DNA from: Polytrichum commune
Taxonomy: Eukaryota > Streptophyta > Polytrichopsida > Polytrichales > Polytrichaceae
Reading direction: 5' to 3'
NCBI GenBank assembly: GCA_950295325.1
Contig: OX485807.1
Location: 22,725,666-22,789,665 of the forward strand
DNA: 64,000 nucleotides
Shown: positions 11,551 through 22,940 of the stretch, in pieces
Layout: the number at the start of each line of letters is the position of its first letter
Position numbering within the stretch: position 1 is the stretch's first letter
Notes under the pieces: generated by a model
Seen by the model: only the letters and a program-made list of their open reading frames with translations
Database searches by the model: none
What the model was told of the DNA's origin: nothing
Made by a program: the position numbers and the translations under genes

Positions 11551-13137
11551 GTGATAGGGGCCCAACTCAAAGAGGTGGCCGTCTAGCCCTCGCCCATGTG
11601 TTGGAGTCTCCACACCCGGCCCCCCAAAGGGGGCTGGAGTTCTTCTTCTGGAGTCTCCACTCACTTACAATATTTATATCACACTGGACTTGTCGTGTTT
11701 GGACACAGGTTGTGCTATGCCTCCACTTGGTCTATATTTTTTATGAGGACCACTTAAGATATTCTTTATGTCCACTATACCCATTGTTTAAGGTGTGCAA
11801 AATGGATCAAAAACCAAAATAATTGGACATGCCTTATTCCCGTGAAGTTGCCATTTGGAGTTACATGTTGCCATTTTTATTATTACTAGGAATAGTATCA
11901 CTCATATATCATTTTCTACCAAGTAAATTATTTTTTCTATTTTCTGATGTGCATACCACATATTTACATAGTGTGGGTGAAAGATGGTAGTTTAGAGTAA
12001 ATTTTATCCATGTGTTTGTTCAAATTGGAACTCAGAATAATATGCGGCCAAATCAATTGAACTTTTCTCACCTTTGGTTTTGCAAATTTATCACTTGACG
12101 TACGCTTCCCCCGAATGTGGCAATTTTTGTAACAAAGAAAGAAAGAAAAAATTATGGATTGAGATTGAGGTTGAGATTGATAACTAGATGTAGATTATAT
12201 ATGTCATTCAACATGGACCCAAGTCATGTAAATCTTATCATGCATTCACACACACCAAAATTTCTCGAAACATCATGAGGCTAGTATGCGACTTTGAGGA
12301 ATTACGAATAAGAACCGGTTTTGAATACCTTAAGTAAAAAAAGGTTACCCATCTATATATATATGAACTTGGGCCCTTCTTGTGGGCTACAAGACAATTG
12401 GAATATGTGAATATTGTGGCTCATGAGGAGGTCATTGTCATAATTTTAATACACTACTTGAGAAACAATATAGGGTATTTTTAATTCAAGAGAGAAACAA
12501 TTTTATTTTTTTTGGAATTGTTATAACTTGGATGAAATGACTCATATATTATTATATGTAAAATAAGGTGGGTGATTATATATAGTTAATCTTTGATTCT
12601 TATTATTAAAGTAGGGTCTATTATATTTGGAGGAACGAAGAATTTCTGTGAGGTTTAATAAATGTCTTTGAATTGGATGAGAAATTGGTTTAATTAACCA
12701 AGAGTCATTGAATTTAAATGATGGCAAGCTTGGGGTGGTCGTTGAGAGTTTCAAGGTAGTGCTCGATTGTTTCAAAATAATGCTACAAGCATGTTCCGTT
12801 CATATTTATTTGCATGTACCGTTAATGTATTGTTGTCGTTTTGTTAAGTATTAAGGTCAACTTATGTCAGAATTTCAATATTTGGATAAATGGCATAATT
12901 TACGAACAAATTAGAGTCTATACAATAAGTTCATGTTGTAAATTTACCTTTAGAGTCTTGAAAAATACCTCAAAGTACCATTTTATCTTCTAATAGGGTG
13001 CCAATCATTCAAGAAATTCATATAAACATCTCATCTTCAATCAACCCCTAACCACAAGTGACTTATAAAAGTATATAGCTTTGTGACCTCCTTGGGTCAT
13101 GGGCCCATTTGTGGGAAACTACACTCACTTTAATATT
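11551..13137. other. intergenic, nothing recognised
   Basis: AT-rich. It holds a small GGCCCCCCAAAGGGGGC palindrome at 11620 and a GAGATTGAGGTTGAGATTGA mini-repeat at 12160-12180. No supported gene. Confidence 0.45.
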
Positions 13138-13478
13138 TGGTTGTCACCAAATATAATTGTCTTGCTCAATACTAATTGTACACCACGGTGTAGAGTCACC
13201 AACACTAAATGTTAACCCAACATCGTTTGTCATTCCTTGTAATTTTTTTGGGGGGATAGATTTATAATGGTGCAATTACTGTCACTTACCAAGATGTTTT
13301 CATCCAAATTTGAATCATCCATGACAATATTTCATCACAACTTGCTGACAAGAGAAGGTAGGGTTTTGGCCAATGCATGAACTCGTCCATCATCCATGAC
13401 AATATTTGTTCACTTATTCATAAGAAGCGTCGTTCGAAAACTTACCATATGACACTATATATCATATTTAGTGTAGTT
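13138..13478 (+). mobile_element. ~340-370-bp repeat H, copy 1 (MITE-like)
   Basis: Copies at 34197-34560 and 59848-60209 share, in order, TTTGTCTTGCTCAATAC, GTCACCAACACTAA, TTTGTCATTCCTTG, AATCATCCATGACAATATTT, TATTCATAAGAAGCG and a right end ATCATATTTAGTGTAGT. The right end resembles the TACACTAAAT MITE ends, suggesting a related family. In copies 1 and 2 the left boundary is soft. Confidence 0.7.
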
Positions 13479-14370
13479 AAATGTATTGTGTGCAATAACC
13501 CAAAATGGAACTTAGGATTGGTGCATGGTGCTCTCCTAATAGCTCGATTTCCACCATCCTTCATAAAGTAGGCTACACTAATTTTCCAATTAGTGAGGGA
13601 GGGCTAATAGGCGCGTTTGGGAAATTAGTGAAGGTGATACTAAAATTCCTTACGCTATGGACTTAGTGTCACCAAAAAATCTAGGAAATATTGTCCATCT
13701 TAGCACTATTCAATGAAAATACTATTCATAGCAACACTATTCATTCTGATATTATTAACTAAAAAACATGTGTTCGCATATATTGTTTTTAAATCATTCT
13801 AGAAGCACCTTCAAGCACGCATAAGTATCACTTAGTAATGAAAATCCAACCCTCGTTAATATTGAAACTTGGGAGAATAGTGCATGCTTTGAGAATTAGT
13901 ACCACACGCACTAATTGGGAGAGTCCATATAACCACACATAGACAACCATAGATCCACCTCCAAAGGTTAAGTATTAACTCTACTATTAACTAGCTTAGT
14001 GGTGTAACACGACACGCATCCCGATTGTCGTCTCACAAAACATGTGGCAACGCCCGATCCCTCTACAAAAGTTAACATGCGATGTGAGGCATATAATAAA
14101 CCTGTAAATTTTGTCCCAAAAATGTCTTATAAGATTGCCCTAAGATTGTAACATATCCTTTTGATATTCTTACCGAATACAAGTGGTAGTACGGTTCCTA
14201 TTAAGACCCTATATACTTTTTGACACGTGATTCTTTAAGAAACTAAAAACTTTCATAGCCATTAGCAACGTTACTATCTAGCACTTGTCTAAAGCTAAGC
14301 TACCCACTATAGGACGCAAAGGCTCCCTTGGAGGTTCCAAATACACAAAAGTATGCACCTATTTGAAACT
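13479..14370. other. intergenic with ACACTAATTTT motifs
   Basis: CTACACTAATTTTCCAATTA at 13572 looks like a MITE terminus, but I find no matching second end. No supported gene. Confidence 0.4.
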
Positions 14371-14530
14371 TATAGCCCACCTACACTTACTAGTACGGGT
14401 CACCAGTGAATGGTTCCTACCAGCAAGGGCCACTTTTAGATTGGTTTGGCTAGTGAGAGCCACTGGATGTAACCAGTGTTGGGAGGAATTGTTCACTGAT
14501 GGCCAACACTATAAGTGTGGGTGGGCTATT
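14371..14530. mobile_element. 160-bp foldback MITE
   Basis: The left end ATAGCCCACCTACACTTACT and the right end (reverse complement ATAGCCCACCCACACTTATA) pair with few mismatches. The pairing continues inward (CAGTGAATGGTTCCTACC against CAGTGAACAATTCCTCCC), so nearly the whole element is one hairpin. An open frame of 92 codons across it (14285-14563) is therefore a by-product of the repeat. No clear duplication; superfamily unknown. Confidence 0.75.
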
Positions 14531-14734
14531 ATATGTACTGCCGTTTTTAGGAGGCCATGTTGAACATGACCCTACCTAAATCAACCCATTCTTTGGTTAC
14601 AACATTTCATGTATTTTTACTTATTTTTTCAGCACAAATTGGAATGAATTAATTGCAAAAAAGAACTAGATACAACCGATTTGGGGGATGAACTCAAACC
14701 AAGGGCATTGAGAAATAATGCCTATATGGGGCCT

Positions 14735-15055
14735 AACCTTCCACGGGACTGTTGAATTGCTATGGGTCATATTAAGACTTTTGACACACCAAACCAAATC
14801 AAATTCTTCTCAAGAACATCTTGATAAGCAACATCAGGGGTTTTTCCAAGTCCGTGAGAGTCCGTTTCCATTCAAGTTTATCATAGTCCGACAAAGAGTT
14901 CCACACCAGTTGGAGTATATTCTCCACGTGCCATTGAAGGGTGTTCAATACCAATTCATTTTGTTGGCGCCAAATAATCCACGGAAGGCCCCTCCTTAAT
15001 ACATAACGAGTAGCTAAATACAAGCATAGGTCGCCTTATAATGCAAATATGAATG
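14735..15055 (-). pseudogene. LINE-type reverse transcriptase C-terminal fragment
   Basis: On the minus strand a 74-codon frame (15023-14799) contains RRGLPWIIWRQQNELVLN and a SLSDYDKLEWKRTLTDLE stretch. Its WxIWxxRNxxxFN-like core is typical of the tail of plant non-LTR retrotransposon polyproteins, downstream of the polymerase, often labelled zf-RVT. After the DLEK motif the sense continues in another frame (DVAYQDVLEKNLIWFGV), so a one-base shift near the AAAAACCCC run has broken it. The upstream polymerase is absent. It is a dead 3' fragment; assignment by motif memory only. Confidence 0.5.
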
Positions 15056-16125
15056 AAGAACTTTCTCACCCGCTTGTTATCATCACCTTTTAATTAATCT
15101 TGGACTTCCTAGAGCATATTGTGGTTTCGTTAGATCATTTAGAAAGTAGTTTTCCATAGGTCAATTTCTATATTGTACCTAAAAGAAAAGTTGTTGCTAA
15201 TGATCTTAAGATCACTTCAATACAACACCAATATTGAAAATATTTGTGATTTGTCTATGATTGATTTAGAATCATTAAACTTCAAGAAGTTGCGATAGAT
15301 TATGCATTAAAATCATAGTCAAAACTTTCAAGATTATGTAAGGAATAGGTATACACTTTGAGGTAAGAAAAAGAGTCCATAGAAAAGTGACAACTATCAA
15401 TAAATATGATATTGAGCTACTATATATATATATATATAGTAGCGTATCAACAAAGGGAAAGTGAGTTTATTCTTGATTGTAAAATCCTCTTGTGAACAAC
15501 CATCTTTTTATATTGGAATGGGATCAATATTATTGTCAAGATAATTTCATGAGGAGCGCAATGACACCTACTAAGACCTTCCTAGCACCTTCCTTTTGGA
15601 TGAATTTGCGTTCCATAATCATTCATAAGCCCAAAATGGGCCTCTAGCAAAGTTAAGGATTAAGGGCTTCATGACACATGTTGACTCACACTAACGAGGA
15701 CTACCAAAATGGAATGTCACTCCTTTTAAAAGTTGTTTTTAGAAGGAAGTGGGTTGTGAGTTGGTCATCCTAAGGCTAAGCTAAATGGTCCATAAATGGA
15801 CACATCCAACAATTCCAAGTATATAGGAGTTTGAAACCAAAATGAAAATCACATAAACACAATAGCAAATCCGCATGAAGAATATAAAATCTGAGCTTGT
15901 TATTTTAGAGTTATCCTTTGAATTGTTGAACTACCATTGTCATAGATTTCCTTAAATGGCATTTCATTATTGATGTTTTGAGAGAGGCTTCCATCCTCTC
16001 TCATAATTGGTGTACATAGGATGCATAATGGAGTGCTAGAACCTTTATGGGTTAACCTTTAAATGATAAAGGGTTTTAATATATGGGGATTGTTAAATTG
16101 ACCACACAATAGTTTAAATGACCAT
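15056..16125. other. intergenic, nothing recognised
   Basis: AT-rich with a (TA) run at 15421-15437. No supported gene or shared repeat. Confidence 0.45.
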
Positions 16126-16375
16126 AATCAATGCTGAAGGTGGAGCATTACATTGCTTGTAGTCATAGAAATGTGATACTAATAGTAATAAGGTTGTAAT
16201 AAGTCTACAAGGTTGGTCCGTATTGAGAGAAGAGTTATCCCATATTGTTTGTATCAATCAAGGTGAAATGAGCAATAAAGGCAAGGCAAAGGGTGGAGGA
16301 GACCATCTCACTCCAAGCATTGTTCATATGCCTTTGTGTATGTGTAATATGCTTGTGCAATCTAATCTCTAGACC
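16126..16375 (-). repeat. 250-bp repeat L, inverted partner of 20195-20445
   Basis: Its reverse complement matches 20195-20445 in order: GCACAAGCATAT-ACACATAC, CATATGAACAATGCTTGGAG, TGAGATGGTCTC, CAAACAATATGGGATAACTC, then AATGCTCCACCTTCA. The arms are about 4 kb apart. No terminal inverted repeat within each copy and no coding capacity. Class unknown. Confidence 0.75.
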
Positions 16376-18544
16376 TATTGAGTTCCAATAATCAATATGT
16401 AACATGTCAACTAGCTCCAACTTGTCATCCAAGCTGGTCAAGTTTATCAATACTAACACAAGCTAGTACCTTGCTCGTCTCCACGTTTGCGATGAAAAAT
16501 CAAATTTTGATAGGTCATGTGACCATGCAATGTGTCTTTGTGGTCATTTTAACAATTCCCTAATATACGACCTCTTTGCACAATATCTATGAGCCTCGCC
16601 AAGTCAAAAGAATCACATTCATTTTTAATCTTTGTGTAGTTGAAGCTTTGTTTAGCACAACATCCTTATGTCCAGGACAAAAAAAGTACATTCATACGTG
16701 ATGTTGATGATCAAAATTTCAAGTACATACTTACATTCAAAGGCACCTAGCTGTAAATGGATACATGCCATAAACCCTAAACTCTAAAGACATGCCATGT
16801 ATATCTAAATTTTTGTGAAACATGCCTTGATTTCAAAACGCCTCTAATTTGTGTTGAATATGGACTCAATACCACAACCCAAATAAAATATGTTTGCAAT
16901 ATTTGTTGGGAGGTCATACTATTTGTCACATATTCTGTGAAAACACACCCCCAATCCTTTAAGGGTTAACCCTTTTGGAAATGAGGGGCTCAGTATGGGC
17001 ATGTTGAGTTCAAAATGCACCACCTGAGTGCCCTCGGATACCAAATAATACATACTTGTATTGTGATCATCAATGTCATATATGAGCATTCTTTAAATCC
17101 ATAACATAAATTGACATAGTAAGCGTATTTGGACAAACCACTTGTCCAAAAGTAATAGGAGATGTGCAATTGTGGGGACAACTGTAACATCAAATGACAA
17201 CTACACAACAACAAAAGCACCGACACAACAACCACAATTTTCAACTGTTCGTATTCCATGTTCACCAACCATCATAACTGTATAGATTTACAATCTAGTA
17301 TATGTCATATTGACGGTTGGAACGTCTGAAATCCATGCATAAATCCAACATATGTTTAAAAAGCTAGGTCATAAGATAACATATATAATAGAATTTGAAA
17401 CTCCTAGATCATAATACAAAATTGAACGTTAAGACTTGTTGAGCCTTGTAGAAATTGTGTACATGTGTCGTACGTTTTTATCCCCTACATCCATGCTTTT
17501 AAGGTTAACTCGGAAGTTGCTATATATGGACATGAGCCATCATCACAAGGTCCGAAATGATGGGGTTGGTTGATGGATAAGTCATTAAAGCGTTGGAAGT
17601 TGGAGCAAGTCTTCTCCTTGAAAGCTTCTCCTTGAGAGGTCTTCATGCACTTTCGTGATTTACAATGGGGTTGGGCGAAGGAAGATAAGATGAGTGCATG
17701 GAGATGCCGCCTTTTGGTCAACGCAACAACAAAAGAAGCCGACTATTTATCCTTCGGATATCTATGGCAATGACTAGGTAATTAGAGATCGGAGAGAGAG
17801 AGAGAGCCAAGGCCCTTGTTATAGGAAAAAATAGGAAAATAACAATAAGAAGAAGGAGGATAATAAGAACCTTTTGTGTGGTCTCATGCATGCACTTACT
17901 CGAGTGTGTGTCTCTCTCTCGACAAAGTAAATGCACGACAAAGTCGTGACAATTCGGTCACGAGTAGTCGGCAAGCTCCTTGTGCATACTTTAATGTATG
18001 GCCAAGAAGCCAAAGCATTTTATGTAGGCTATCAACTCCCATAAGCTAAGCTAACGTAAGGTACATGTATCTTATGTGGTCCTCTTATGAGCACTTGCTA
18101 ACTTCATAGAAGTGCTCAACAAAAGACGAACAATACATGCATTTAATATGAAATTCTCACGTGTTACAAGGTTGATTATGTGGTGATTCTCACATGACAA
18201 TATAATATTCCAATGGACTCCCCCCCCCCCCCCCCTCCTTTGATGTGGTCTAATTTGACAGTCATCTTTGATGACTTTCATGAGTTGGATAGATAGGTAT
18301 ATGTATATATGTGAAAGGTCCAATTTGCATTGGAAGTTCAACACATATTTGTAAAGTTTACCATGATATTCCCTTTTTGTTCAAAATTTATTTATTTTGG
18401 TAAATATTTTTAACAATTAGGCAAAATTCTCTAAGTGGACTTTTTGGAAAAATGTTTGGAGGTAACCGCCAGGGGGACAATTTAAGGCCCGCTTAGCTTG
18501 TGGTCCAAGAAGGCAAACATTTATCTAGGTTCTTATCTTGCTTT
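16376..18544. other. intergenic with a C16 run
   Basis: A C homopolymer lies at 18220-18235 and a GAGAGAGAGAGAG run at 17791-17803. The 16455-16560 stretch (GATGAAAAATCAAATTTTGA) recurs near 52865-52925, so it is part of a further dispersed repeat. No supported gene. Confidence 0.45.
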
Positions 18545-18960
18545 GAGGTAAAATAAGGTTTGTGGCCCTCTTATGGGCACTTCTATCTCCAAGTGTTATT
18601 TACATCGTTGAATCATAACCCATATTGGAATTCTCATATATGCTTAGCAACAATGAATGAATTGCCAAAACTATTGGTTTCAAGTTTTGGAATGAGAGTT
18701 CAGATGCAAAAATTAGAAGAGGCAAAATTGAAGACTCTCCTTCTTTTCCAGTGATTACATGTGGGGCGTTCGCAAATTGTTGATCACAGTCGACCCTACA
18801 ATGGTATCTATACTACACTTTTTGAACACACAATCCAATCTCATCGCAACACGCGCTTTGTGTATGTGTTTGTTTTCAATTGGAAGCCTTGTCTGTATTT
18901 CTCAAATACAAGTGTCCAATTAAGAAGAGTGACCACATAAGGCCCTCAGCACACCTCTTC
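18545..18960 (+). repeat. ~400-bp dispersed repeat M, copy 2
   Basis: It shares GTTTGTGGCCCTCTTATGGG, CAATGGTATCTA-ACTACA, CAATCCAATCTCATCGCAAC and the AGTGTCCAATTAAGAAGAGT-GACCACATAAG block with the copies at 4850 and 28255. Confidence 0.6.
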
Positions 18961-19563
18961 CCCCTACCTCGAAGTTGCCACATCTTGCAAAATGTCTTTC
19001 TAACGAGACACAAGCTCCATTCAATTTTGTACGCATGCATGGCCACATGCATGAATACGTACATTGCCAATTATAATTATCAAGTCGGAATGTTTATGCA
19101 CATCCATGATCACGGTGGTATATAGTCATAGTTTATTTTCTTTGGCTCTCTTTTCAAGAGATGAGGAGGGATAAGGTGTATTGATGATAGCCACAACCAC
19201 AATCACAATATAAAGTGTACTTTATGGTGGTTATGATGGTTGTAGTTTATTGTCTTTGGTTTTGTTATGTTTGTGGTTACTATATGGCACTGGGACATAA
19301 GGCCTAACGATGACCTTTAACTTTACGAGAGGCTTGTTTTGGGCGACTTTTGAAGGCAAATTCATCTTAAAGGAAGGTCACAACATGCACCATTGTGTTC
19401 CTCATAACATTTTGCTGCCAATGGCGATGAACACATTCCAATATGAAAAGATGGTTTTTCACAAGATTTAAAAAAAATTCAAGAATGAAATCACCTTTCC
19501 CTTTGTTGGTATATTTCTATATATATGAACTCAATATTATTTTGATTGAAAATGATCAATTAT
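18961..19563. other. intergenic with CCACAACCACAATCAC-type motif
   Basis: The AAGCCACAACCACAATCACA-like word near 19190 and its complement near 19230 recur around 24070 and 24880. They suggest another small inverted-repeat element whose edges I could not fix. Confidence 0.4.
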
Positions 19564-20165
19564 CCCCGGGGGGGTTGGATTCCTCATTGGATACCTAAAT
19601 GACGTGCGTGGCTCACTATGAAAACTTCGGAGAGAAGAACAAATGTATATGTTCTAATTGCATGATAGAAAATGGACTCATGTATTTATACTAAACTTTT
19701 TAGTTTAATGTGATAAATGCCTCCACTACTTGTACAAGATATAGATCATTTATTAAATATGCCTTTATTACACATGAATCCACTTTCACTTTTACATGAG
19801 AAAATCATTGAACAATTTTCATCCACAACATGTAACTCAATGATTGCATCAAACAAACAAAAACAAAAGCACAACAAGTTTGTCACAATATGGAGAGCAA
19901 AATCAAGGGAGTCCATGAGCACTCCAAGAGCCTCCAATTTGTTAACACCTAGAACCCAAAATGCAAACCTAACAAAAATTGGACAAGGTATTCATTGAGG
20001 ATTGTCACCACATGACAACATTGAATGAAATTATGACTTGGATGAAACTAACACATCTTTGAAATTTTTTAGGTTTTTGTCTAAAACTTAGGGACCCCTT
20101 CTATACATCTACCTTTACTTCATAATTCAAAATAACCTTTTTTTTACATTTACACACTAGAGAAA
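19564..20165 (+). mobile_element. MULE-like non-autonomous element K, copy 1 (3' truncated)
   Basis: It begins CCCCGGGGGGGTTGGATTCC-TCATTGG and runs collinear with the elements at 55921 and 57224 (CTAAATGAC, TGGACTCATGTATTTATA, CTCCAAGAGCCTCCAATTTG). Similarity stops at the CACACTAGAGAAAAA word, so the right end is lost or displaced next to repeat L. Open frames here (19717-19998) are not conserved in the other copies. Confidence 0.65.
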
Positions 20166-20194
20166 AACAATGTAATTGGAAGTCAATAGGACTA

Positions 20195-20445
20195 GAGATT
20201 GCACAAGCATATACACATACATAGAGACATATGAACAATGCTTGGAGTGAGATGGTCTCATGCTCTCCTTGCTTGGCCTTTTATTGTTTTCTTTTCTTTT
20301 CCTTGGTTCATACAAACAATATGGGATAACTCTTATCCCTCTTCAGACTAGTGTTCTGGCCTTATTCTAACCTTATTGTTTCTCATGCCTCTTCCATTAC
20401 ATTTCTATTGACTATGAGCAATCTAATGCTCCACCTTCAACAAAA
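20195..20445 (+). repeat. 250-bp repeat L, partner of 16126-16375
   Basis: Inverted copy of 16126-16375; the shared blocks are listed there. It begins just where element K copy 1 loses its right end. Confidence 0.75.
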
Positions 20446-20478
20446 CACCTCTCCCTTATGCATATTACTATAATGATT

Positions 20479-20789
20479 AGGGAATTCAGTGTTTGATTAT
20501 ATTTAATGTTGTTACCACCCTACCCTGCTCAACATTAATTTTCAATTTTTTTGACAATTAGTGTCAGAATATATGCTCGAAGATATGTTGGAATTATCCT
20601 TTGATCATTTTTTTTTATCATATCCTTACTTACACTATATTCATACATGCAACTTCCACATATTACCACAGTTGATATTTATTGTTTGAGTTTACATTTA
20701 ATGTTACTTACTTTAATAGGGTTATTGATATTTACTATATGCGTTCGTATTTAGTGTATCGAATACTAAATATCCTATTTAGTGTAGTG
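20479..20789 (-). mobile_element. TACACTAAAT MITE G, copy 1
   Basis: The reverse complement aligns end to end with 60854-61177. The right end (CTATTTAGTGTAGTG) is intact; the left end is decayed to AGGGAATTCAGTGTTTGATT. Internal blocks CAACATTAATTTTCAAT, CTTCCACATATTACCA and GAGTTTACATTTAATGTTAC are shared by all three copies. Confidence 0.8.
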
Positions 20790-21244
20790 ATGGTTCATGT
20801 TGGACACCAACTCGGTGACTATGTCATTTCACAAAAATATATCAATTTAAAAAAAAACACAATGGATTTTTCATTCTACATTAATGATTTTCAATGACAC
20901 TTTGTATTTGTTCTTGAGAATAAAGCTCATGTGAAGACAATTCTAAACACATTCCCATCTCGTTATTCTTGATATAGATTGCGTTAGGTTGATCCACAAA
21001 CCTCACTTGACCCTTCCAAAGTGACATAGGACCCCTCAAAAGGGACAACGGTGTTCATTAACGTTTTGTTTTCAAAATCCAATGAGTTCCAGTTGTAGTC
21101 CTTAGAATAACACAATTAGTGTTCTTATTGACATTCATAGTTGCCCACCTTTGAGAGGAATTGGTGTTGGAATTGGGTGCTTCTACCTTATGTGTTGGGA
21201 ACCCTTACCCCCAAATCTTTGTGATGCGGTTGAATATTATTAGG
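20790..21244. other. intergenic, nothing recognised
   Basis: AT-rich spacer between two MITEs, with no gene or clear repeat. Confidence 0.4.
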
Positions 21245-21469
21245 CTACACGGTTCATGGTCTTTAGTGTCACTTACTATTCAAAGTTACTCAATTTTACA
21301 ATTTTTACTAGGAAGGTAATTTTTTGCCAAGTAAAAGTCAATCATGTTATATAATGTCCATACAACCTATGTAATCCTTGTAGATACACAATGAAACCTA
21401 TGATAAGAAGTTATAACATTGTGTAATCTCAAATACGGAGTGACATTAAATACCATAAACAATGTAGCA
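21245..21469 (+). mobile_element. TAGTGTCACT-end MITE, copy 3
   Basis: The left end is CTACACGGTTCATGG then TCTTTAGTGTCACTTACT. The right end GAGTGACATTAAATACCATA then AACAATGTAG is its near reverse complement. Same family as 1905, 6603 and 54780. Confidence 0.7.
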
Positions 21470-21649
21470 ATAAGTTTTGAGTGTAACCCAACACTAAGTT
21501 TCAAAACATTGCAACTTCCGGTAGTAATTCCAATCAAGTCTCAATTTATCCAATTAAGTCTCACTCAATATACTAGAAGCTTTCCTCCATTCAAGATATC
21601 CACATGTGCCACATCTAGTGTCCATGGAGATTTTTGGGAATGCATAACC

Positions 21650-21780
21650 GGTTGAGATCCTAGTGGTGTTTTCAAAGCCAACCAGTCACATGTTGTGATC
21701 TTCTAGTTTTCCTTCATTAACTTGAAGTATATTCCATAGAGTCGTCTAAAAGGATTGGCAATTTTCCTAAAACTTCAAAA
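21650..21780 (-). repeat. CCGGTT-rich dispersed repeat, partial inverted copy
   Basis: The reverse complement matches the middle of 521-750: the GTAACCGGTTGGACTTGGAA-type region and the TATGGAATATACCTCA-type region. Confidence 0.6.
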
Positions 21781-22479
21781 GGTTTTTTCTTTAAACTCAA
21801 CTAGTTCATGTGTAACTACATGTCGGTTCTTCCCGTTCATTGCCTACATGCATGGGAGGGGCGGGCTTTTTTCCGTGGCCAAAATTGTCTTCCATTTGCA
21901 GACAAAAAGCACCTCCCCGCCATGTATAATAGATGTACCCTAACACCTGAAATTATGCCCCTTCTTACCCTCACGCTAGTATGTGTAAGGAGGAATCCAC
22001 CCCCTTGGGAAATTATCTAAGGATTCTTTTTTCTTACCTCAAAGTGTATTCTTATCTTGAAACTTTTGGACTATAATTTTATTGTATATATTTATCACAA
22101 AATTTTCAAGTTTAATAATTTTGAATTTATTATTAACATATCATAAGAATTTCTAAATAAAACTATTGTATTGATATGGTCTTAAAATCATTACCAACAA
22201 CCTTTTTTTAGGTGTAAGTAGAAGGTTCCTTTTTGGACAATTTGAGGAAACCACAATACGCTCCATGAAGTTAAGGGTGAAGCTTGGGAGAGAGGGATGT
22301 TGGAGGCACTTGTTCTTAGTCAAGATTTTACAATAGAAATTACAGTTTTTCCCATCCATTCCACTCATTACACCAACAATAAGGACAATACTTGAGGCCA
22401 AATTCGCTCTTCAATTACAACTTCCCCCACAAGGGGAAGCGGGGGGAGGGGGGGGGGGGGGTAAAGGTGCATCAAGATA
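21781..22479. other. intergenic with G-rich tract
   Basis: A G-rich run at 22439-22461 is broken by one A. Frames of 60-82 codons overlap here on both strands and match nothing I know. Confidence 0.4.
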
Positions 22480-22940
22480 GTGTCAACATGGTTATTTTCT
22501 TAGAGTAGCGGAGTGCGGTAGCCTTTGTGAGATAGAGGTGACTATTGACTTGATGATCCAATTGAAAGAAAGATTGCGGACTCCTTCATGAAAAGACTTG
22601 AGAATTCATTCTCAAACAATGCTTGAAACTTATTTGTAACAGAGTTATATAGAGAACACTCCAACACAAAGTGTGCCTCATTTTCAACTATATTTTAAGA
22701 GTAAAAGCGGCATAATCTATTATTGCTAGAGATAGAGATACTCAACCATTGTCCAATCTCAATGGCAAGTCTATGATTCGAGATGCAATAAGCATCAATG
22801 ATCTTGGGTTAGGGTGGTGTCAATGGTTTGCTTCAAGTACCATTCTGGCAATAGGTAGGAGGTGTTCATAGTGCGCATTGGATTGTCAGTAAAATACATG
22901 AAAAAGGCCCTCATATAAGTAGAGTGGGAGTAGTATTCAC
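22480..22940 (-). pseudogene. LINE-type C-terminal zinc-knuckle fragment
   Basis: Reading the minus strand, about 22790 to 22530 gives ISNHRLAIEIGQWLSISI, then RLCRFYS, then VENEAHFVLECSLYNS and FQALFENEFSSL. This is the RxCxxC...EDExHFxLxCPLYxxxR layout seen at the C-terminus of many non-LTR reverse transcriptases. Here the second Cys of the CxxC pair is replaced and a stop separates the halves, so the copy is dead. No upstream polymerase was found. The call rests on motif recognition, not a search. Confidence 0.5.
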
